Source: Clostridia bacterium
Lineage (GTDB): Bacteria; Bacillota; Clostridia; Christensenellales; UBA1242
Direction: 5' to 3'
DNA: 45,608 nucleotides
Assembly (NCBI GenBank): GCA_017444895.1
Contig: JAFSVR010000039.1
Span: forward strand, 1 to 45,608
Positions 8,877 to 15,587 of this stretch are shown piece by piece. Each line of letters opens with the position of its first letter. Positions within the stretch are counted from its first letter, which is position 1. The translations under genes and the position numbers were made by a program. The notes under the pieces are model-generated. The model did not search any database. It was not told where the DNA came from and worked only from the letters and a program-made list of their open reading frames with translations.

Positions 8877-10399
8877 TGTTATTAAGAAAAATTTTTAATA
8901 AACCAAGAGTTACTAAAAGCAAGGTTAAAATCACAAGTTTTGAAAATGGACTTAACTTAAAACCAACTGAAAACATATTGCCTCTTTCCTATGCGCAGAC
9001 AACATATAATTATTCTTTCAGCTCAGGAGGGCTTGAAGACGGGCTTGGGATTATTCCAATAGAGGATGCTTTATATGAGGCGTCAGCAACAAAAAGCCTT
9101 GTTGCAAGTGAACTTGCAGGGCTTGGGGATATAACCAATGCCTATTTTTCAAAGATGTTTGATCAAGACAATAGCGAGCACAAAGACAAGATTGCCTTTC
9201 TTTGCAATGGCAAATTATATCTTTTGCCAATCAAGAAGAATTATCTTCCGCAAAACCACGCAATAACTGAGCTTAGCCAACTATCTTTTAGCGGGGTGCC
9301 AGTTGCTATCAACTATCGCCTTAATAGTGAGGATTGCACAATTTTTACAAGCCCACAAGACTCAATGATTGTTTTGAATCTTGATAATACATTTGTTGTT
9401 GTTGTTGCAGATGCTCCTTGCATAACCAGCATGGCGCTTCATTACGAACGCCTTTGGGCAACAACAGGGGGTGAACAAACGAGAGTTTGGTTTTCAGATG
9501 ACCTTGATCCAACCAATTTTAGTGTTGGTCTTGATGATGCTGGTTTTATAGATATGCTTGACGAACGTGGGGCTCTGAAAAAAGTTATATCTTTTAATGA
9601 TTATGTTTATGTTTTCAGGGATTATGGAATAACACGCATAAGCGCTTATGCTGACCAAAAGACATTTCAAGTTACGCAACTTTTTGTTGCAAGCGGAAAG
9701 ATATGCCCTGGTTCGGTTTGCGTTTGTGGTGATGAAATCATCTTTCTTGCAAGTGATGGGCTATATAGTTTTGATGGCCTTAATTGTAGAAAAATATTAA
9801 ACAATATCAGCAAGGGATTTGATGATGAAAACAGCCACAATGTTCAGTCTGCATACTATGAAAACAAATATTATCTTGCCTGCAATTTTAACTTTGGTGA
9901 TGGTGCGCTTGCTGGCGAAAATGCAGCAAAAAACAACTGCCTTATTGAAGTTGACCTTAACACGCGCACTGCAACCTTCTTAAGGGGCGCAGATATTTCA
10001 AGTTTGTCAACGTGTTTGAGTGATGAATTTGAGGGCGTTGTTGTTTGTGCAAAGGCCCTTGGTGGTGCAGGATATAAACTTGGAGTTGTTTGTCATAACG
10101 GGAAAATTTTTGGCACATCAACAACAAAGGTGTGGAAAACCCCATTAACAGACTATGGTTATCCGCAGAAAATAAAATGCGCAAAGAGCCTAACAATAAA
10201 CACTGCGAGTTCTATAAATGTTGTGATTAAAAACGAAAATGGCGAATCTGCAACGTTAAGTTTTAATGGCAGTAATGCACCTCAAACCAAGAATTTCAAA
10301 TTGCTGGGGAGCAAATTTTCTTTCAGCTTTATATCTCAATCAACAAGCAACCTAATAACCAACCCCAATGTTCAAATTTCAATGAGTGATAGGGGCTAG
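8876..10399 (+). CDS. Beta-propeller tail nozzle / DNA-stabilisation protein
   Basis: A protein of 507 residues from the GTG at 8876, which sits 8 bases after GGGGG and overlaps the preceding stop; a GTG at 8867 is possible. Repeated beta-rich units of similar design (RVWFSDDLDPTNFSV; DYVYVFRDYGITRISA; GDEIIFLASDGLYSFDG) are typical of propeller blades in the nozzle proteins of short-tailed phages (T7 gp12 or P22 gp10 type). Such a protein extends the channel below the adaptor and holds packaged DNA. The last 90 residues form a separate beta domain. No frameshift is seen. Confidence 0.65.
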   Translation: MLLRKIFNKPRVTKSKVKITSFENGLNLKPTENILPLSYAQTTYNYSFSSGGLEDGLGIIPIEDALYEASATKSLVASELAGLGDITNAYFSKMFDQDNSEHKDKIAFLCNGKLYLLPIKKNYLPQNHAITELSQLSFSGVPVAINYRLNSEDCTIFTSPQDSMIVLNLDNTFVVVVADAPCITSMALHYERLWATTGGEQTRVWFSDDLDPTNFSVGLDDAGFIDMLDERGALKKVISFNDYVYVFRDYGITRISAYADQKTFQVTQLFVASGKICPGSVCVCGDEIIFLASDGLYSFDGLNCRKILNNISKGFDDENSHNVQSAYYENKYYLACNFNFGDGALAGENAAKNNCLIEVDLNTRTATFLRGADISSLSTCLSDEFEGVVVCAKALGGAGYKLGVVCHNGKIFGTSTTKVWKTPLTDYGYPQKIKCAKSLTINTASSINVVIKNENGESATLSFNGSNAPQTKNFKLLGSKFSFSFISQSTSNLITNPNVQISMSDRG

Positions 10400-10409
10400 G
10401 GGGTGGCTT

Positions 10410-11441
10410 ATGAACTATGGGAAAATTGCTTATCAAAAGGTGAGCGACCTTGAAAAAAGGTTCGCAACATTTTCAACTTTTCAAACAAGTTCAGACAACA
10501 ATTTGTTTGAAATAACAAAAACTGGAATGAGTGAGGCCCTGGGTGGCGGATATGAACTGGAATTTGGAAATATTTATTCCACACAAGGGAAAAATATTTC
10601 TTTCTTTTTACATCTTGAAATTACTGCAACAAGCGCCCAAAACCTTGATGCTCATCTTTCTCTGGGTGGCGTGGAAATATGCAGCCAGGGAGATGTTCTG
10701 AGTGTTGGGAACAATCAAGTTTGCTTGCAAGGCGTTGGTTTAATTTCAAATGGTGATAGTGCTGATTTGAAACTTAGCATTGACTCAACTTCTGGCGCAA
10801 CGCTAAACTTTGTTAGCCTTATCGTTATTGGCGCCACAACAAAAGAAACAACATCAACAACCGTTGAATTGCGTGCGTGCAGTGTTGATAACAACTTAGC
10901 AGTGAGCTACATAAAAAATGGGAAAATTTATATTGCAACAACTGCCATTGATAATCCAAAAACATGGGCAAGTTCTTTTACTGAGTTTTTAAGGGCAACA
11001 ACCCATGCAATTTGCTACAACGTTTTTGACAACTCAAAGCCTCTTATCTGTGCTTATGTTGATGAAGACAAAGACCTTTATTATGCAGTTGTTGGATCAA
11101 ACACTCAAAGTTTGGTTGCACAAAATGTTGACTCTGTTTGCATTTTATCTAGCACAGATAGTGGTGAAAAGTGCTTGGTTATTGTTTATGTTAAAAATGG
11201 GGGAGTGTTTTTCAAAACGCTAGAAAATTATGTGCTGTCTGCCGAAACGAGCATTGCGCTTCCAAACGCAACGTTCAAAAAGGTTAGGGCGTTTGCTAGT
11301 GATGATGCCAGCAGGTATATTGTTGCAACAGATGATGAAGACAACAACTATATTGTCTACACAATTATTCCGGCCTTTTCAAAAAAACTTTTTGACACTC
11401 TTGTTTGTGATGTTTCTATCACGGCAACGGTGTATGAATAG
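10410..11441 (+). CDS. Probable tail-tip / fibre protein, beta-rich
   Basis: A protein of 343 residues; the ATG at 10410 is chosen because GGGGG lies about 6 bases upstream, although ATG 10386 is in frame. The N-terminal 150 residues resemble a jelly-roll-like domain (alternating polar/hydrophobic strands with many Gly/Asn). From about residue 160 repeats such as NLAVSYIKNGKIYIATTAI, DKDLYYAVVGSN and DSGEKCLVIVYVKNGGVFF look like propeller blades. It lies between nozzle and the large fibre gene, so a tail-needle, plug or fibre role is inferred. No family is recognised with certainty. Confidence 0.45.
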   Translation: MNYGKIAYQKVSDLEKRFATFSTFQTSSDNNLFEITKTGMSEALGGGYELEFGNIYSTQGKNISFFLHLEITATSAQNLDAHLSLGGVEICSQGDVLSVGNNQVCLQGVGLISNGDSADLKLSIDSTSGATLNFVSLIVIGATTKETTSTTVELRACSVDNNLAVSYIKNGKIYIATTAIDNPKTWASSFTEFLRATTHAICYNVFDNSKPLICAYVDEDKDLYYAVVGSNTQSLVAQNVDSVCILSSTDSGEKCLVIVYVKNGGVFFKTLENYVLSAETSIALPNATFKKVRAFASDDASRYIVATDDEDNNYIVYTIIPAFSKKLFDTLVCDVSITATVYE

Positions 11442-11450
11442 GAGGGAGAT

Positions 11451-13478
11451 ATGAGAATAGGTTTACATAATAAATGTGAGGTTTTTGTAAACGGCAAGAT
11501 TTTCACGGCATTTAATACAATGCACAAAACGGTGTTTGAAAAAATTAAAAATCTACAACCATATTCTGGGTATTTTGCTTTTGGAATTGGGAGCAGTGAA
11601 ATGGATGCAAATGCTGAAAAACTTGAGGATTTTTGTGCCATTTATGCCTGCACAACTGAAACAGTTCAAAACAACGTATTAAGCGGAGATATATTTGCCA
11701 CACGAAGCGTGAGTTTTGGGGTTAATGATGCTGTTGGACTTGAATTCTATGAAATAGGGCTTGCCAGCGACAATGTATCTAATCCGAACGTATATAACAG
11801 AGTTAGGTTTTTAGATGACGATGGAAACCCCGTTAAGATAACAAAATCTAGTGGGGATGAAATGGTTGTTAGGATGACCATCTATCTTGATATTCAAGAT
11901 AACGGAGATGGTGCAAAATTTGTTGCAGGAGATAATAAGCTCATTTCGCAACTTTTGGGAGAAAATGCGCTTTCAAACACGGATTTATATTTTGATTGTG
12001 GGGCAAACCTGCAACCAAATGAGCCAATTTATAGGGGATCTCTCAAAAATCCAAACCCTGTTTTATCAACAAAAACCACAAGGATTGTTGATGATGGAGT
12101 GGTTTTATCTTTTGAAGGAGATTTGGGCGCAAGAACGGCCTATGAGTTTTTGGTTTTTGCCGATAGCAAACCAGTTATAAGACTTAATGGTCTATATCTG
12201 CGTGGGGGCACCTCAAAATCGGCAGTTATTGCCAAAAACACAAACAATACTATTTTTGTTGATAGTTATGTCAGTTCAATATCTAGTGTTAAAGACAATG
12301 GAACTGATGCAGACATAACCTATGCTAGCGAGCATTACGCACATTCGTTTGGAGATTTTGTTGGTTGCCCGTTTGAGGCAGCTTTTAACAGCTCAACTCA
12401 AAGATATAAGTCCAAAGATGGTGGGCTTATAGGCTTTGTTCATAATAGCACTTTTTATCTTTATCAAAACGAAAACCTGCTTATCAGGCAAGTTGATGCT
12501 TCAGCCTTTTCACTTTCAAATGTTGTTCAAGTTTTGATGGCGGGGGATATTGTCATTAGCAAATTGAACACAAGCCCATATATCAAAGCATATGTGGTTA
12601 GGAATTTTTACCTTGAAAGTTTAACGCTTGACCAAACGGCCATTTCAGGTTTTTCGTTTAATCTATCCAGCCTAGATTTAACGTGTTCCAAGGCGGGAAA
12701 AGTTATGATTGGCGGGATTGATTCTAACAACGTTGGGCAGTGTGCAATTGGCAAAGTTATAGAGGATAGTTTGGTGTTTGAAACTTCGGTTTCAACAACA
12801 ATATCTCCAATGGATAAGGCGGTTGCGACTTACCACAACAACGTTACAGATAGCGAGTTATATTTTATAACCATTAGCGCCTGTATCAACGGTATCAGCG
12901 GTTTTTCACGAGTTCAGGTTGTTGATGCTGATGGGACTTTGTCAACGCCAGTTGGACAGTCAATGGCCTATGATTTGATGACCAATTCAGCAGGTGTTTA
13001 TGGCGCTGGCCGAGTTATTTACTCTCAAAAGAGTTCACTTTATGGCGGATCAATGCTTAACTCTTATTTCTTGCCTGAACTAGTCAGGTTCAATATTCCT
13101 TATGAAGACGAAATAAAAATTTGGGTTTCGCCAGACTTCAATTATTGCATCAAGCAATTTAGTGGCAACACATTTGGTGTTACTTTTATGGTGAATTATG
13201 CAACTTTGACATCTTTTGAAGACGATATATTAACACATATCTCTTTTGTTCCAGATGATTTTGAGTTTCTTAAAGACACTTTGCTTATATTCAATGATGC
13301 GGGGGCAGACAAGATTGTGGCAATAAACTTGAACAAATCTCAATGCTATCTTGAAAATCTTGAGAGCGGAGTGGGAAACAACATAAAAGTTGAATATAAA
13401 AAATTCAGCCCGCTTGGAAGTGGTGTTAATGAGAAAGTTAAGATGAAACTTAATCTTATGGTTAAGGGGGAAAGATGA
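11451..13478 (+). CDS. Large beta-rich tail fibre / receptor-binding candidate
   Basis: The largest virion-block protein, 675 residues, with a strong Shine-Dalgarno (GGAGGGAG). It is almost all beta: strands with Asp/Asn turns, and Gly-rich repeats such as SKDGGLIGFVHNSTFYLYQN suggesting propeller blades in the second half. Its size and place after the nozzle genes suggest the host-recognising appendage. No chaperone domain, esterase or pectinase catalytic motif is recognised, so enzymatic activity cannot be claimed. The N-terminus (about 1-230) probably attaches to the tail. Confidence 0.45.
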   Translation: MRIGLHNKCEVFVNGKIFTAFNTMHKTVFEKIKNLQPYSGYFAFGIGSSEMDANAEKLEDFCAIYACTTETVQNNVLSGDIFATRSVSFGVNDAVGLEFYEIGLASDNVSNPNVYNRVRFLDDDGNPVKITKSSGDEMVVRMTIYLDIQDNGDGAKFVAGDNKLISQLLGENALSNTDLYFDCGANLQPNEPIYRGSLKNPNPVLSTKTTRIVDDGVVLSFEGDLGARTAYEFLVFADSKPVIRLNGLYLRGGTSKSAVIAKNTNNTIFVDSYVSSISSVKDNGTDADITYASEHYAHSFGDFVGCPFEAAFNSSTQRYKSKDGGLIGFVHNSTFYLYQNENLLIRQVDASAFSLSNVVQVLMAGDIVISKLNTSPYIKAYVVRNFYLESLTLDQTAISGFSFNLSSLDLTCSKAGKVMIGGIDSNNVGQCAIGKVIEDSLVFETSVSTTISPMDKAVATYHNNVTDSELYFITISACINGISGFSRVQVVDADGTLSTPVGQSMAYDLMTNSAGVYGAGRVIYSQKSSLYGGSMLNSYFLPELVRFNIPYEDEIKIWVSPDFNYCIKQFSGNTFGVTFMVNYATLTSFEDDILTHISFVPDDFEFLKDTLLIFNDAGADKIVAINLNKSQCYLENLESGVGNNIKVEYKKFSPLGSGVNEKVKMKLNLMVKGER

Positions 13479-13723
13479 TGGTTTTTTCAACAAGAATAAG
13501 AAAACTTGGCAAAAGCGATATTGTTAATGGCTTTGTTAAGCAAGACAAAAAAGCAACGCTTTATTATTCCAAAGCAAACAAGGTTTATTCTCGGGTTATA
13601 AGCCTTCACGGTGCAATTTCAAATGAAGAATATGCCCAGTTTGTTGCAGATGAGATATTGCCTGTAACGCAAGACGTTTCAGTTGTGAGGATAGGAGAAA
13701 CAATAAGTGTTAAAATCAAATGA
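13475..13723 (+). CDS. Small unknown virion-block protein
   Basis: A protein of 82 residues that overlaps the fibre gene by 4 bases (ATGA), so translation is coupled. It is basic at its N-terminus and has beta-strand character (KATLYYSKANKVYSRVISL ... VVRIGETISVKI). I do not recognise it. The coupling to the fibre gene suggests a small tail protein or fibre partner. Confidence 0.45.
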   Translation: MMVFSTRIRKLGKSDIVNGFVKQDKKATLYYSKANKVYSRVISLHGAISNEEYAQFVADEILPVTQDVSVVRIGETISVKIK

Positions 13724-13794
13724 AAAATTTGAACTGAAAACAATAGAGATGGTTTGTTTTTTAATTCAAAACAAAATTAAAGAAGGAGTTTTAT

Positions 13795-14886
13795 ATGGCA
13801 AAAGTGATTTCAGAATTAAATAAACTTAAAGCCTTTGCAGATGAAAATGAAGAAAAGAAAAAGGCCAAAGAAGAGGCGATCAGAATATTAAACGAAAATG
13901 AGCCAAACGGCCAAACAGAGCCTGAAACACCGGTGGAAAATTCTGGTGAATATAAGGCAGGTTCAAATATAATTGAGGCTTCATCGTCAATAAAGTATCC
14001 TGAGGAAATGGGTATCAATCCAAACTCAAACAATATTTTTGCTGAGCTTGAGAAGGTGGATAAATATTTTGCAACCCAAAAAGACGGAACACAAACCTCT
14101 TTGGGCCTTGAGACGCTTGAAATGCCAGATGCTTCCTATGAAGAGATCAGAAGAAATGCCCAAGAAAAACTTGGTGGGAAATATAATAATCTGAAAAACT
14201 CAACCGAAAAAGAATATTCAAAAAGGATTGATGCAAAGCAAGAAGAAGTTGGGGCTAGGCAAAGCGCAAGCGAAAGGGATGCTGAGAAAATCAACAGCAT
14301 CTATGACAATGCAAGCACTTCAGCTGAAAACCAAGCGCTTAGGCGTGGACTTGCTCGTTCAAGCATCATCATCAACCAACTTGATGGCATTGAGAAGGAA
14401 AGAGCGAAAGAACTTACGGATTTGGCAACAGGCTTAAGTGAGAATATTTCTCGCATTGATAGTGAAATTGACAGCCTCAACAGAGCCAAAGAAAATGCTC
14501 TCGAGGCTCTTGACTTAGACTATGCTAGCGAGGTTGAAGCCGAGATTCAAAAACAACTTAATGCGCTTGAAAGCAAGAAAAAAGAGGTTGCTGAATTTAA
14601 CAATAAAGTTAAGCAACTTGAAGCTGAATATGCTCTTGAAAAAAGGGAAAAAGACCAAAAGAATTTAGAGAGCAATTTGAAGCTAAATTCTAATTATGGT
14701 TATGTCCCTGAGCAAGAAAATCTTCAACAAGAATATAAAGTTAAGTTGGTTTTGGATTATCTTGGAACTTTGAGCAAGAATCAAGCAATTTCTGCGCTTA
14801 AGAGCGACACAACCTATGCATACTATCTTGGGGATGCGTGGGGAGATGTTTATTACTACACACTAAGTAGGTCAAACAATGCCTAA
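13795..14886 (+). CDS. Coiled-coil protein, candidate internal/ejection protein
   Basis: A protein of 363 residues with a strong Shine-Dalgarno (AAGGAG). The first 80 residues are disordered and acidic/Pro-rich. Residues about 110-310 are a long heptad-like coiled coil, interrupted near 180 by a conserved-looking ALRRGLARSSIIINQLDGIE. The C-terminus (about 320-363) ends with aromatic residues (YAYYLGDAWGDVYYYTLSRS). Long helical proteins encoded after tail genes in short-tailed phages are often carried in the head and ejected to form the DNA channel; that is inference from form and position. A fibre-associated stalk is the alternative. Confidence 0.4.
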   Translation: MAKVISELNKLKAFADENEEKKKAKEEAIRILNENEPNGQTEPETPVENSGEYKAGSNIIEASSSIKYPEEMGINPNSNNIFAELEKVDKYFATQKDGTQTSLGLETLEMPDASYEEIRRNAQEKLGGKYNNLKNSTEKEYSKRIDAKQEEVGARQSASERDAEKINSIYDNASTSAENQALRRGLARSSIIINQLDGIEKERAKELTDLATGLSENISRIDSEIDSLNRAKENALEALDLDYASEVEAEIQKQLNALESKKKEVAEFNNKVKQLEAEYALEKREKDQKNLESNLKLNSNYGYVPEQENLQQEYKVKLVLDYLGTLSKNQAISALKSDTTYAYYLGDAWGDVYYYTLSRSNNA

Positions 14887-14898
14887 TAAGGAGGAACT

Positions 14899-15408
14899 AT
14901 GCATATCATAGACAAAATGAAAACATATAATTTCTGGATAAGTTTAGTCAGTGCAATCCTTTTGGTCGCAAGAATTTTAGGGGATAAATTTGGGTTTGAA
15001 ATTGACAGTTCTCTTGTTATGGATGTAACAACCGCAATGTGTGGAGTTTTTGTTGTTTTGGGAATTATAAGTGCACCACAAAAAGTGGTTACCAAATATA
15101 TTGAAAACAACAAGACAACCCAACAATTTGCAGAGCCAGTTGCACAAATAACACCATCAATAGAGGCTGTTGAGGAAAACAAAGAGGAAAGCAATCAAGA
15201 ACCACAACCTGAAGTTGTTGCCGTTTCTGAAAAGGAAGTGGCAACTGCAATTGAAGCAGAGATCAAAGAAGAACAAGAAACTCAAGAAGCTGTTCAAGAG
15301 CCATCAGAAAGCGTTGGAAATTTACGCCCGCATCCTGTGGCAGAAGATTTTTCTTGTCTTTCTAGGGAAGAACTCATTGACTATATTGCGTCAATAAAAA
15401 ATAATTAA
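14899..15408 (+). CDS. Holin-like two-TM protein with long acidic tail
   Basis: A protein of 169 residues. The N-terminal 65 residues look like a small phage holin of the phi-LC3/LLH type: NFWISLVSAILLVARILG (TM1, about 11-28), FEIDSS, then a second hydrophobic segment with CGVFVVLGIISAP (about 44-60). Such holins make holes in the membrane to release an endolysin. Here the C-terminus continues with about 105 residues rich in Glu/Gln/Pro/Val and ends SCLSREELIDYIASIKNN. No endolysin gene follows; the next gene is a lipoprotein with its own promoter. The tail is much longer than in ordinary holins, so function may have drifted. Confidence 0.6.
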   Translation: MHIIDKMKTYNFWISLVSAILLVARILGDKFGFEIDSSLVMDVTTAMCGVFVVLGIISAPQKVVTKYIENNKTTQQFAEPVAQITPSIEAVEENKEESNQEPQPEVVAVSEKEVATAIEAEIKEEQETQEAVQEPSESVGNLRPHPVAEDFSCLSREELIDYIASIKNN

Positions 15409-15445
15409 AAAATTTTTGCAAATCATGCAAAGCGAACAAACACAG

Positions 15446-15485
15446 AAAGCGCTAAGGAAAGAACGACCTTGGCGCTTTTATTATA
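15446..15485 (+). terminator. Rho-independent terminator closing the virion block
   Basis: The 12-bp stem pairs AAAGCGCTAAGG (15446-15457) with CCTTGGCGCTTT (15467-15478), with one G-U pair and a 9-base loop, and runs into T-rich sequence. It ends the phage late transcript and marks the functional right edge of the block. Confidence 0.85.
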
Positions 15486-15527
15486 TAGTAATAAAGGAAA
15501 CAATTTTGCGAAAGTTGATGTTTTTGT

Positions 15528-15556
15528 TTGACTGCTTTGTAAAATTTGAATAGAAT
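15528..15556 (+). promoter_or_regulatory. Promoter of the collagen-like lipoprotein gene
   Basis: TTGACT (15528-15533), a 17-base spacer, and TAGAAT (15551-15556). The transcript would start near 15563, 25 bases before the ATG, leaving room for the AAGGGGG ribosome-binding site. Confidence 0.7.
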
Positions 15557-15587
15557 TACATATGATAATCATAAAAGGGGGAATATT

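Noticed and set aside
1..15480. att-site direct repeats at the two edges of the virion block
   Set aside because: No matching long repeat could be found by eye between the left edge and 15,409-15,530, and the true left end is probably outside the window.
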